Assembly: GCA_018398575.1 (NCBI GenBank)
Contig: JAGTXZ010000018.1
Coordinates: 2,542,001 to 2,606,000, forward strand
Source: Ampelomyces quisqualis
Lineage: Eukaryota > Ascomycota > Dothideomycetes > Pleosporales > Phaeosphaeriaceae
Length of the DNA stretch: 64,000 nt
Reading direction: 5' to 3'
In this document: one piece after another, positions 11,701-23,978 of the stretch
How positions within the stretch are numbered: position 1 is the stretch's first letter
Layout: each line of letters opens with the position of its first letter
Position numbers and translations under genes: made by a program
Notes under the pieces: model-generated
The model's input: only the letters and a program-made list of their open reading frames with translations
What the model was told of the DNA's origin: nothing
Database searches by the model: none

Positions 11701-14622
11701 TACTTATTCTATATGTCTTTATATTACGTACTTATATTTCTATATAGAAATAAGAAGTAGTACTTAGAAATAAAGCTTTATAATTAGAATAGCGTTTGTT
11801 TAAATAACTTGCTTACGCAGTAAATATATTACTAGTATTACTTATATTATTAACCTAGCTATACATCTATCCTATTTATGTATTACAGACTGTTCTAGTA
11901 GTATATTATTAATATCTAGGCTATTCTTAACTAGAGTTAGCTGTGTTAGATTTAGGACAATTAGAAAATACTTTGTTTAGAACTGTATAGTAGGGTTACA
12001 GACGCTTTTACCTGCAAGGATACTACTATTATTCTAGTTAGGCACTGTATTATTCTTCTATTATTCTATATTAGAAGTTCTTAGTTTATAAGCCTTTGCT
12101 ATTAAAATTCTATAGCTATTATTTACTGTTACAGACAGGCTACTTTGTTTATTACCTTTACAGCTAGTCTATACTAGGTTAAAGTAACACGCAAACTGCG
12201 ACTAGGTTAGACTAGTCTTAATAGATCTAATCTGATTTGTTGTACCTTCTATTTAAAGTTGCAAGAGCTTCTTTAGGACGTTAAAAATAGAATATTTAGC
12301 CTGCATATTAGCTATATATACACAATTAAATACTAGAAACAAAGTTTACTCTATATATATTTACTCTTGTTTCTAGCTTTTGCAACCTAGAACGCCTTTA
12401 CAATGCCTGCTTACATTAACAATTACATATCTACTAAGATTTTTTCTCTAGAAACAGATCTGCATAGTATTTTAATAGCTATTGTAAAATAATATATACT
12501 TTATAGTCCTTGTAGCAAGTTTAATTCTAACGCCTTGTATATAGTGTAACGTCTAAGAAGTCTTTTACTAATCTGCAGCAAGCATTTTCCTATATAGTTT
12601 TCTCTAGTTATAGTTGTAAAAGAAGATAGATACCTAACATATATATGCTGTAATAATAGTTAAACCTTAAGTGTACAATATAAAGGCTATATAGTCTATC
12701 TTAACAATAGATAGGTTATCTTCTATTACCTGCAATTTCTTCTTAAGTACGCTGCCTATATTAACGTTAAAGTTTCTAGAACTATATATACTGTAAAATA
12801 TATTTATAAGTATATTTATAAGAGTATAGACTGTATAGTTTTAAGCGTCTTAAATAATAATAAGGTTAAATAGTACTTAAACAGCTGTTATATTAGTCCT
12901 TCTAAGGCTTTCTAGCACATAATAGAGTATCTAGTCTATAAAGAGTTTCTTTTAATTGTCTCTCTAGCTATACACTTACTTAATTAGCAAAGCATTACTT
13001 TTTCTAAGAACGCTACACTTATAGAGCTAGCAGACAGGCTTACTTGCGCTAATACTACGTTAACAGCATTCTTTAAGTTTAACGCTAAAAATGTTATATC
13101 TTGCAACGTACTATATTAGAACTTTTTTAGTTTGCATGTATAGTCTACAGCCTATAAATTATAGTCTATTAAGCAACATAGGCAGGCTATTAGACATATA
13201 TACTTTTGCAGTCTAGCGCAAAGTAAACGCTACTACCTATAGTTATTACTTATAGTAGTGTAAGGCTCTATAAGCTTTGCAAATCTAAGAACTTTAAACA
13301 GAGTTAAGTACTCTACTTTCTAAGCTGCAGTAATTACAAGAGGGCTGTTACAGAATAATAAAGACTAGATTACATGCTTTTAAGAGGTAGCTGTTTTTGC
13401 TACAGGCTAAGCTTTGCGTTTACTTTTTGTTTCTGCTCTGTTACATAGTCTATTAACTAATCCTCCTACTATTTAGAACTAGTTTAAAATAGATCTGTGT
13501 AATAATTTGCAGGTAGCTACTATAGCTCTGTAAGTGTCTTCTATACCTACTACGCATATTAATTACAGTTTGTATCTTATTAAAGGCCTACTTACTAAGA
13601 ATAGTAAGAGACTTACTAAATATAGCTTGCCTAAGTGTTAATATACTTAGGCTAAGCAGTCTAGAAATTAGCTGCTTGCTGCTAAGTTAGCCTACAATTA
13701 GGATAAAGAAGATGTTACATTCTAAGATATGTATAGTAGGCTAAATCTAGATTAGCTTACAGTTTTTACAGCTATAACCTTAGCTATTACTACCTTCTTA
13801 TAGACTGCGCATTTCTTTGTATAAGGTTCTGCTAGAACTAAAAAGACGTATCTCTAGTAGTGTCTCTGCGCGTATTATTAGTTCTAGGGCTATATTATTC
13901 TGTGTGTAGCCTCTTCTAGAATTACTGCTATTTTGCTGCCTAGTAGACAGACTATACACTTCTGTTTCTATATCCCTCTTAAAATATACAAGAGTTTTCT
14001 CTATAAGATATTTCTAAATTCTAATACAAGAAAGCTTTTATAGCTTACTACTCTTATTATATAAGACAAGGTACTTATGCAGCACTATTACTACTTTAAA
14101 GCAGTAGACTAGACACTTTAAGATATCTATAGCTATACAAATCTTTTTAGTAGACTGCTACTTATTACAAGCAGAAATTTTGCGTAGATTCTACTTGTTG
14201 TTTGTAAAGGCTAGCAGCTAGCTATTGTTAATATATGTCTGCAAAAGTCTATCTATATCTAGCCTTTTTTAACTGTTCTACACTTGCGCTAGAATATACA
14301 AGTGCTTTCTAGGGCTAAAAACTTGCAATTTACGCAGTAGACGCGTACGTTAGCTATAGCCTAGAGTAACAGACTAGTTAAAATTCTACTCTAAATACAA
14401 GTATTTTATAACAAGGCGCCTTTTTTAGCTTATGTCTATTTGCCTAATATTATTACAACTACTAATACAGACTTTCTGCAGCTTACTAGTTGTGTAATAT
14501 TAGCTGTACAGAATAATAATGTTATAGCTATAAACAGTTTTATACTTATAGGCTTTCTAAGTATAGCTATAGAGCTACTAGCTACAGATTGCGCAGATAT
14601 TAAGAACTCTATAGCCTAGGAT

Positions 14623-14921
14623 TGTAACGACGCAGGTAGGTACAGCTATTAGGATTAAATTAGATACGTATTAGAGGCATATAGGAGTGCGTGTTGTATC
14701 AGAGATTCTAGATTAGCTATACACCTATAGGTCTTGTACAAAAGGACAAGAGAAACTTGTCCTCTATCTATGCTATAGGCTTATATTTATAGTAGGCGTA
14801 GCAGCTAAGTTAGAGCGCTGTTAGAGCGCTTTTAGTCCTAATCTACTAGCTTTCTATATAATCTGTTACTAAGCCTTTATAAGGTATTAGATGTAACATG
14901 TGTTTGCATGTGCTTGTTACA
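14623..14921 (-). repeat. LTR (element 3' LTR) of chromovirus copy 1
   Basis: 299 bp with 6-bp inverted ends TGTAAC/GTTACA. It contains a near-palindrome with arms GGACAAG and CTTGTCC around 14,744-14,762, the probable start of the transcript on the minus strand. Confidence 0.92.
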
Positions 14922-15247
14922 TTACTCTTCTTCTTAAAATTAATAGTCTCTATTAATTAGGTCTGTATTAGTGTTGTTTTAGATACCTCTTTAAATTTGT
15001 TGTAAACTTACATTTACCTTAAGTTTATTTTAAGATAACATAATATAGCTGTTTGTTGTTGTTTTAATCTGCGCGCTAGCGCGTTTAAAGTTCTTAACTT
15101 TACCTTAAGCTTTTTAAGCATATATACAAGGCTAGCCCTCTAGTATACTACTTCTTTACACTCTTTCTCTACACGTTTGTGTACCTATAGCTATCTAACT
15201 ACTCTTTTAATTTAATTGTTAGCTAATTGTTTCTACAGATACACACA

Positions 15248-15970
15248 ATGCCTATTTCTATCTCTCTTAGAGCTTATTTCTTAGCCTATTAGGTTATTTA
15301 CCTGCAGGCTGCAAAGGCTTTTGCTTGCAGCTATTTTAATATTAAGTTTAGATTCTATTTAGACGTGTCTAAAAAGTGTACTTATTGCACACTCTTAAAT
15401 AAGAAGTGTTGCCTAGTTCTTCTATATACAGGCTAGAAGTATAATAGCCTTTCTAAGGCCCTTAACTGCAGGTTTGCTACCCTAGGTAAAGACAAGTCTA
15501 ATAAGGTAGTGTTAGAGCAAGAGGCTGCTGTTAAAAAGGTAGCGTTTTAGTTAGCTACTGTTGTGCAAGTAAGCACTGCACAAGTAGCTAATATAAATAA
15601 CGCTAACTTGTTAGTTAGCGCTTATTACTAGAGAAAGGAGCTAGCTAGAGAGGTTAGGGCAATAGCTAAAGAGGTTAGGTCGCTTAGAAAGAGTATAGCT
15701 AGGTTAACTAGTGTAGTTACTTAGCTAGTAGATGTTATAATAGTATTAAGGGCTAATTAGTTAGCAGAGCAGAAGAAGGCGCAGGCAGTAACGTTTTAGG
15801 TAGTAGTAGAGCAAGAGGCAGGTACTTGCAGCAGGCAGAGCCAGAATAGAAGACAACTAAGTAGTACGTTAGTATCTGTACCTAAGGATTTAGACAGTTA
15901 AGAACGTCCTACTAGTAGCAGCAATAGTCTGCTATTAGATCTAATAGAAGAGTAAGACTCCTATTGTTAA
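15248..15970 (+). pseudogene. Antisense accessory ORF of chromovirus copy 1, CxxC-type
   Basis: Between the end of gag-pol and the element's 3' LTR a plus-strand frame begins at ATG 15,248 and runs about 240 codons with TAG/TAA only where Trp or Gln would fit. Features seen: an aromatic N-terminal half with a KAFACSYFNIKFRFYLDVS segment; a cysteine cluster KCTYCTLLNKKCC (C-x2-C-x6-C, about 15,378-15,413); a charged, probably coiled-coil segment (about 15,630-15,720) rich in Arg/Glu/Leu; and a Ser/Arg-rich tail. Its last stop (TAA 15,968-15,970) overlaps the gag-pol stop on the other strand, so the two frames are convergent. The Cys spacing recalls the first half of a Zn2Cys6 finger, but no family is assigned. 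Confidence 0.6.
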
Positions 15971-18900
15971 TAGCTGTTACTTACTAGTGTAGTAGTTGCA
16001 ATATTAAGTTTAATTTCTTTAACATAATTGTCTTGCAATGCTGTAAGATCTTTAACTCTTTTTTTCTATACTGTAATCTACTTAGCTAACGCTTGTAGAA
16101 GTTCTAGCTGTTTTAGATAGCATTTATAGAACGCTTGCAATATATATAGAGCGCCTATAAAGTTTAAAGCGTTGTACTAGGTAGAGTTAAAGTTATAGCC
16201 TACCTATTTCACGCAATACTTTAGGATAAAGCAGTACAGCTTACTAGCTAAGATCTCTTTAACTTTTTATTCTTTAACACCTTAAATTAGGATGCTAGAT
16301 AAGTTTAGGCTTAGCTAACTAGGCAAGGAGTTATTAAAGTCCTTACAGAGGACGTCTAGAGCAAACACGTTATAGATCTTAGAACCTTTAGGTAGCTTTA
16401 GTTAAAATAAATAGCTAACTTGTTTTAGAACTTTAAAGAGGCCTTCCTACAATTTAGTAAGTTTGCAACTTAAGTAGGTAACAGATAGGTTTTAAGTTAA
16501 GAGGTAAACCTTGTTACCTACTGCCTAATTAACAAGTTAACAATGTTTATTTACTTTAGCAGCTATCTATTTCTACGCTTTTTCTATATTGTCTTTAGCT
16601 ATGCGCTAGGCTTTATGCATACAAGTAGCTAAGCTTAAGGCATCCTTAACGTTTACATCTTTGTATTTTAAAGAAAATAATGCTTAATCTTAGCTCTATT
16701 ATAGTTTAGATCTAAACAAAAGCTAGTACAGCGCTATACTAATCACAGAGTGCAGCAGCGTAGCTTAGGCTTAATTAATTATTAGCAAGAGGTTACTCTA
16801 GTTATCCTAGTAATAGAATACAAAAGGCCTTAATTATTAATTAATATACTTGTTTATAATCTTAGTTTGTCTATTAGTTTGTTTATAGTAGGCTGTAGAA
16901 AGCTTAAGTTGCACGCCTAGGATCTTGTAGAACTTAGACTAGAATTAGAACACAAACTAGAGTCTGCAGTTAGACACTATACTTTTAAGCGTATAGCTAA
17001 ATTAGTATACCTATTAAATAAACAAGTAAGCTATTTCTTAAGCGTTAATTATTTTGTAGCAAGGAATAGAAACAGCTTGCTTAGATAGGCAATTAATAAC
17101 AACTATAATTTAATTATAGCTATAACAATTTGTTAGAAATATCTTAAAATCTATATATAAATGCTGTATAGGCCTATTAGGAATTTGTAACAGATAGAGA
17201 AAACCTTAGGCTTAGAGCTGTCTTAGATAAGATCTTTAATAAGAAACGTAGTTTTGTATATAGCGTTTGCATATAGCTTCTATACTTTTCTAATAATATT
17301 GCTAAGCTAAGAGCTAATATATCTTTATAGCGCTTAGGTAAGCAGTAGATACCTAATTGTAAGCTTCTCTAATTAGTTAAGTGCACAAAAGAGAGTTTCT
17401 AAGTACATATAGGCGTAAGTAATATAGTAGTAGTCTTTCTTAGATACAATATAGCTGTAGTAGCGTAAAGCGTTCTTCCTTAAAGGAGCAGCAATTTTCT
17501 GCTAGCAGAGCTTTAATTAGTTCTAATAAGTTAAGATTTAGGAGGGCACTAATAGATTAGACTAAAATAGCTAAAATATTAATCTCTAGCTAGTTACAGA
17601 CATAGTTTTAAGCTAGTTTAGAGTTAACTAGAGGGCTTAGGCGTGCAGGTCCTAGAAGTACACAAGATCTATTGTCTTGTTAAGCAGCCTTAACCTTGCT
17701 AACGTCTTATTTCTTTTAGCTTAAAATATTAGCTTACTTGTTAAGTTTGCTAGGCGTGTACTTAATGTAGAAATTAAAAGAGGCAATAATCTCTACCTAT
17801 TATGCTTAACGTGCATTAAGAACCTTAGTAGTTATAAAGTATTTTAAAGAGTAGTAATCTAAATACACCTAGATTTAACTCTGTATAGAGGTAAGTTTAG
17901 CTCTCTACTTCTTAAACACTTTTAGAATAGCAAAAAGTTCCTTGTTGTGTATTTCCTAATTAAGCTTAGCCCTAGATAGAGCGTAACTATAGAAGGCTAC
18001 AGAATACTACTTGTTATTAGAGTGCTTCTAAGAAAGTACTTCTGCTATTACTTTATCTAACGCGTTAGTTTCTAACTTTGTGTTATACTTAGAATAGAAA
18101 TAAGATAGTGTAAGAATAGCTAAAAGTAAAGCTTTAATCTAATCAAAAGCCTGTTAGCAGTCTGTAGTCTAATCAAACAGTATAGCAAAACTTTAAAGCT
18201 TTATAATTAGTTTAGCTACACAAAAGAAATCTTTAATAAATTATTAATAAAAACTAGCAAAACTAAAAAATAACTTAACACTAGTAACTGTAGTAGGTTT
18301 AGCCTAGTTTTAGAGTGCTTCTACCTTGTTAAAGTTAACTTTAGTGCTCTAGTTTGTTAAAACGTAACTTAAATACTTTGTATAAGTTACATAGAATTTA
18401 CTCTTTTAAATGTCTACTTAGAGTCCTGCAGTACGTAGGCGCTCTAGAACCTTTTAGACGTGTTTCTAATATAAGTTTATATTCTTAGAGTAAATTAGGA
18501 TATTATTAAGATACGCAATGTAGAAATTGTTAAGATAATTAATTAGTATATTATTTATATAGTGTTAATACGTAGCTAGCCTATTGCATAAGCTAAAAGA
18601 AAGAACTTTACACTTATATGTACTATAACAAGTCTAAAAGGTAGTATACTCTTTAGAGTTAGAATCTATACAAATTTTGTTAAAAGCAGCCTAGATGTTA
18701 AACTTAGTAAAGATCTTAGCTTTAGAGGGGCGTAATAGCAGCTTATTAATGCAAAAGATTAAATAGACGTCCTTGTGCGTAAGAGCGTTAATCTTCTAGT
18801 AGTCTACATAGATGCGTATATCTCTATTTAGTTTACGTACACAAAGAATAAGTAAAGCAAAAGAACTTTAGCTAGCCTTAATAAAACTCTTCTAAAGGTG

Positions 18901-21420
18901 TTTTTAGACGTAGGCCTTAGTAGCTTTAAGCTTCTCTTAGTTTTGCTTATACAAGAAACTAAACGTATTTAGTAATAGTTCTTTAAGAACAATCTTGTAA
19001 TTATACAAATAATAAAGAGGCAATTAATTAGCTGCTAACTTGCTAAATATATCCTAATACTAAAAGTAACAAGCAAGTAATCTCTTATCTAATTAGCTTT
19101 AATTGTCTGCGTTGTCCTTAGAGGCAAGGATTCTATTAATCTTATAGAAGCTTGTTGTAAAGAACTTGTTTTAGGGCTTCTTTATAATAAAGTAGAATGT
19201 ATTAGTAGAAATAAGAGCAATGCAGGTAGTTAGAAGAAGTTTAGACTCTAAGCAGTTTTGCTTAGTTAGGGTATAAGAGATCTCTAAGATTTTTTAGGCT
19301 AATAAGAGCTTTAAGCATCCCTTAATACAATAAATAGAAAAAGAAGAATAGTAAGAACTGTTTTAGATATAGTAGTCTTCTTTCTCCTATAGAGCGTTGC
19401 ATTGTTGCATATTAAGATAAATAGTAGCTAGCACTATAGCTTAATGTAGAACAGTAGAAATAGAGAGTAAAAGATTATATAAACAGGGGTACTTAGATAG
19501 CTAAATAAACTATAACCTATCTATGTCTAATTAAATCTTAAATTGTCTTAACTATTAGAGGCTAAGTATACAATCTTAAGACTTAAGATTAAAGATAAAG
19601 AATAGACAGTTCAAAATCTTTTAGCTATTAATATTTAAGTGTAGTCAAATATATTAAGTAACTAAAGAAGTAATCTAATCCTTAAAGCTGCGTACCTAAA
19701 CCTAGAAAGAGAGCTTCTAAATAGGTTGCTGCAAGGCTTTAGAAACAGATAAGATAATTTGTAAATTTAAAAATAAGAAACCTTAAGCACTAGTGTTAAC
19801 AAGAGTATTAAAGCGTAAGCTAATACTCTAGTTATAGAGAAGTGTAGGTATAAAGAAATAGGGACTGCAAAACAAATAAAAAAGGTTAAGGTAAGATAGA
19901 TTGTAACAGCTTAGGCCTAAAGAGAGGTATTCTTTTAGGCGCTTCTGTTTCTTATATAATACACCTCCTAATTAGGTTGCTCTTAAGCATCTTTATACTT
20001 ATCTACTTCTACAGCTTTAATCTAACGCACACAAGGCTTTATGCAGTTACTAAAGTAGTATTCTAGCTTACTGTAATTGTAACAACTACTAGGAGTCTTC
20101 TGTTATTCTAGCTTAAAGGTCTTTATAAGAAGACGCACTATTATAGATTAATAGGCTAGCGCAGAATTTGTTAAAGCGCTAATAGTAGTAGTCTAATTTA
20201 GCTCTAAATTCTGTTATAACACTAACCTAATTAGCAACCTAGCAGCAGCTAGTGTTATAGTTAGTATAAAGTTATTCTTCTACTCTATATTATATGCAGT
20301 AAAGTGTTCTACTATCTAATTAAATAAGTTCTTCTATTAGTGCCTAAATCCTAGGTTAGGAGCTTACAACTCTAGCGTAATTTTAGTCTACAAGTAGTAA
20401 AACTACTCTAAAGAGAGTACTTGTCCTTTAACTATAGAACTTAGAAACTTAGCTTTAAACAAGAAGAACGTTTCCTCTTTAGTTATTTGCATTTAATTAA
20501 AAGCTGCTTAGCTTTTAGCTACCTTGTTACTTGTAATAAAGTAAGACTTAAGTAGCCTAATTATTTGCTTAGCGTTCTAGAATTGCTCTTAATTAGTATC
20601 TAATAAATATTGTAGCTTAAGATAGCTCTTAGCTAATCCTGTAGTGTAGCCCTATACTAAGGCTATGCGTTGTCTTTTAGTCTAATAGTAATTTAAGTTA
20701 ATCTTAAGTTAATTCTAAATAGAGGCCTGCTATTAGCAAAAGGTAAGATCTTTTCTATTACTAAGATTGTCTATATTAGGCGTTTTCTTAGATTGTTAAA
20801 GTTAGCAAAAGCCTTTATAGTAATATAAGTACTTAGATATAGAGCTGTTAAATAAACAGTAAAGTGCAGAATTGTTCTAGAGTAATTTAGTAGTAGGTAG
20901 AGGCTTGTCTAGTCCTATTAACAGAGTTAGTCCTTTCTTAAGAGAATTAATTTCTGCTAAAGCCTGTTTCAAATCTTGTTGTAATTAATTAACCTCTATT
21001 TAAGCAGAGGTTAGATTTAGTGCAGCTCTAGGCTAAAAGAGTTCTTTAGTGTCTGTCTTTTTTGCTTTAGCACTCTGTTGCCAGGTTGTTACAGTTAATA
21101 CAGAGTTGTCTTAGAGGAAGGCTCTTAGAGTTAGTTCTTTAGGGGGAGTTATTAGCGTTGCCTCTAATACTCCTAGGTTATTAATAGTCTCTAAGTTTCT
21201 ATTGTAGCGCTAAACGTAACTTTTCTAAAGTAATCCTAACTGTTGTGTTAATAGGAAGATCTAAACCTAAAAGCTTTAGCTGTTAAGAGATCTAAGGGAT
21301 TCTAACTGTGTTTAATAGATTTAAGGTTGCAAACAGATCTAATTTAGATAGAGTTCTAGACGTTTTAACGCAATCTTTTTAAAAGTAAATTGCAATATTA
21401 TTTAAATACTATTACTAGCA
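15967..21420 (-). pseudogene. gag-pol of chromovirus copy 1, RIP-inactivated
   Basis: On the minus strand, in order: a Gag zinc knuckle at 20,084-20,043 with the spacing C-x2-C-x4-H-x4-C, where the second Cys and the His both now read Tyr; a reverse transcriptase with the VRKLNRDIR segment and DY*KINALTHKDVYLI near 18,840-18,745; the catalytic YxDD now YLNN at 18,513-18,502; an integrase core segment LSKQAVSIPCYK near 17,085-17,050; and a chromodomain at about 16,260-16,110 (EILASKLYC... VK*VGYN ... *YNALNF). The frame ends at a TAA read as TTA at 15,967-15,969. Gly, Asp, Cys, His and Trp codons are hit by C-to-T/G-to-A change. No intact polyprotein remains. Confidence 0.85.
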
Positions 21421-21440
21421 GGACAAAGTTTCTCTTGTAA
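21420..21440 (-). other. Candidate self-priming primer-binding site, copy 1
   Basis: Read on the minus strand directly downstream of the 5' LTR, the sequence TTACAAGAGAAACTTTGTCC could pair over about 18 bases, with one bulge, with the LTR segment GGACAAGTTTCTCTTGT that would lie at the transcript's 5' end. No TGG-type tRNA primer site is seen. Self-priming of this kind is known for Tf1/sushi chromoviruses. Confidence 0.6.
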
Positions 21441-21739
21441 TGTAACAACGCAGGTAGGTATAACTATTAGAATTAAATTAGATACGTATTAGAGGTATAT
21501 AGGAGTGCGTATTGTATTAAAGATTCTAGATTAGCTATACACTTATAGGTCTTGTACAAAAGAACAAGAGAAACTTGTCTTCTATCTATGCTATAGGCTT
21601 ATATTTATAGTAGGCGTAGCAGCTAAGTTAGAGCGCTGTTAGAGCACTTTTAGTCCTAATCTACTAGCTCCCTACATAATCTATTACTAAGCCTTTATAA
21701 AGTATTAGATGTAACATGTGTTTGCATGTGCTTGTTACA
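21441..21739 (-). repeat. LTR (element 5' LTR) of chromovirus copy 1
   Basis: 299-bp partner of 14,623-14,921. It differs by scattered C/T and G/A changes, including both arms of the palindrome at 21,562-21,580. Confidence 0.92.
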
Positions 21740-23355
21740 AGGATATTCCTTTTACTAAGGTGTTACAGTCTTTTAAGCCTTCTAGTTTACTACTTTTAAG
21801 GCTGTTACTAAAAGTAGAGGCTTTTGTTATTCTTTTACAGAACCTTTACTCTAAGGAAGGCCTGTGCAATAGTACCTAACTTACTATTTTACAGATAAGT
21901 CTCTATATTTTAGAAGCTTAGATTCTTTTAAGTAAATTTGCAGGTTAGTTCTAGCTTATACTTTATATAAAACTTACCTCTATAGACAGCAAATTGCTAT
22001 TTATTATTTTTAGGATTTAGTTTCTAGTCTATCTGTCTTTTACTATTACTATAAATAAGTTATAAGAGTAGTTACTTTTTGTTATAAGTGTAGATTTACG
22101 CTATGTAGTTTTTACATATAGGCAACTTTATGTTGCTTTATTATGCGTTACAACTATTGCAGGTCTTTGTCTTTTACTTCTAGCGCCTAAGTTACGCTTA
22201 GATATAGCCTACACTATCTATAACATTATCTATCTAAAGGTTTTATTATTATAATTACTAGAACTCTTTTCTTTACCTCTTATTCTATAAGTAGGCTTTT
22301 TGCAATACAGCTATTTATTACTACTATTATAAGTACTAAGTTGCGCAACTTTCTTTATACGTTGCTTTTACTTCTTCTACTGTTCTGTTTACAAACTGTA
22401 ATAGCCTTACTTTTTCTTACTTTTACTTTCTTTCTTACCTTACTGCTACTTTTACCTTTACCTTAGAATTAGCTAATTAGGTAGTCTATGCGCTACTAGT
22501 GCTAAGTATATATATTAGCCTCTTCTCTTAGCCTACTCTATTACTCCTCTACTCTCTTTTTTTAGTAAGTAATCTTAGCTTTTACAGCCTGTATTTTAGG
22601 CTGCTTTTTCTATGTTTTAGGCTGCTATTTATACTCTTTTGCAGCCTATAATAATTAAATACTAACTGTTTTACTAGCAGTAGGCCCTTATAGTTAACCT
22701 ACTCTGTAAATCTATCTAGTAACTTCTATACAAATTGTTTCTAGTCTGTTTAGGTTATTATAGCTTAGTTAATATCTCCTTAAGTTCCTGCAGTTTTGCC
22801 TACACTAGTTCTAGCCTGTAATAAGAGTAAGAAGCAGCTACTTAGTTCTTAAGTTCTGTATAAAGAAGATATTAATAAGAAAAAGTCTTTAGTGTTAGAA
22901 TTTAATTTAGACAGTTTGTAAGAGCAGGATCCTACTCTTATAGAAGCAGAAAAGCTTCTATAAGGTCTTATAGACTAAATTGTCTACAAGAAGTCTAATT
23001 TAAAGCTGTTTAAGTTTAGCTAGAACATGCTAGACTAGATCTAGGCTTTGCAGTCTAGAGACTTACTCTGCAAAGCCTCTGCAGCCTGCAACAACGCTAA
23101 TAAGAACTGTAAGAGCTGCCTAGCTAAGAAAACTAATAAGGATTAAGTCTTTACAGCTGCTTTTACTTCTAAGTAGATTAAGGCTCTAAAGTATTTGTAG
23201 CGCTAGCGTTTCCTAGAAATCTGCCTAAGCTGCAACGTTAATGTAGACTGTAAATATTCTATATATATTTTTCTAGTTTATAAAGCTTATAATCTATAGC
23301 CTGCCTTATAAACGTTAAAGCTTACCTCTTGTAGATTACAGGTAAAGTGTAGAAT

Positions 23356-23654
23356 TGTAACAACGCAGGTAGGTACAGCTATTAGGATCAAATTGAATAC
23401 GTATTAGAGGCATATAGAAGTGCGTGTTGTATTAGAGATTCTAGATTAGCTATACACCTATAGGTCTTGTACAGAAGAACAAGAGAAACTTGTCCTCTAT
23501 CTATGCTATAGGCTTATATTTATAGTAGGCGTAGCAGCTAAGTTAGAGCGCTGTTAGAGCGCTTTTAGTTCTAATCTACTAGCTCTCTATATAATCTGTT
23601 ACTAAGCCTTTATAAGGTATTAGATGTAAGATGTGTTTGCATATGCTTGTTATA
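23356..23654 (-). repeat. LTR (element 3' LTR) of chromovirus copy 2
   Basis: 299-bp LTR starting TGTAAC. Its last bases have drifted from GTTACA to GTTATA by a C-to-T change. Confidence 0.92.
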
Positions 23655-23978
23655 TTACTCTCCTTCTTAAAATTAATAGTCTCTATTAATTAGGTCTGTA
23701 TTAGTGTTGTTTTAGATACTCCTCTAAATTGTTATAAACTCTTATTTACCTTAAGTTTATTTTAGAATAATATAATATAGCTATTTGTTATTGTTTTGAC
23801 TAGCGCGTTAGCGCGTTTAACGTTTCTAACTTTACCTTAAGTTCTTTAAGCATATATACAAGGCTAGCCTTCTAGTATACTACTTTTCTATACTCTCTCC
23901 CTACACGTTTGTATACCTATAGCTATCTAACTGCCCTTCTAATTTAATTGCTAGCTAACTGTTTTGCAGATACACATA

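Larger units (their letters stand above)
14623..21739 (-). mobile_element. Ty3/gypsy chromovirus, copy 1 (7,117 bp)
   Basis: Two 299-bp LTRs (14,623-14,921 and 21,441-21,739) start TGTAAC and end GTTACA. The element is flanked by a perfect 5-bp duplication AGGAT (14,618-14,622 and 21,740-21,744). Coding is on the minus strand, so the element's 5' LTR is the right one. A candidate self-primer binding site abuts that LTR, and a purine tract (AAGAAGAAGAG on the minus strand) abuts the left LTR. Gag, RT, integrase and chromodomain relics occur in Ty3/gypsy order, and an extra plus-strand frame lies before the 3' LTR. Differences between the LTRs are almost all transitions, consistent with RIP, so LTR divergence would overstate the age. 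Confidence 0.93.
11700..22254 (+). pseudogene. Helitron replication initiator/helicase (RepHel), RIP-inactivated and split by LTR element 1
   Basis: One plus-strand frame can be followed for about 3 kb to 14,622 and again from 21,745 to TAA at 22,252-22,254. In order it shows: a Helitron-like N-terminal domain (about 11,720-12,150); the HUH nuclease motif, now Tyr-Ile-Tyr at 12,352-12,360 where two His are expected; the tyrosine segment VKYIYKYIYK at 12,793-12,822; a PIF1-type helicase with Walker A reading GSARTKKT at 13,825-13,848; Walker B near 14,050-14,070 (LII*DK); and the C-terminal motif RQLYVALLCVT near 22,118-22,150. In-frame TAG/TAA replace Trp and Gln throughout, for example two consecutive TAGs in the FQQYI-like segment. 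The retrotransposon entered between helicase motifs, and excising it with one AGGAT copy restores the frame. The Helitron family assignment is firm; the activity is lost. Confidence 0.8.
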
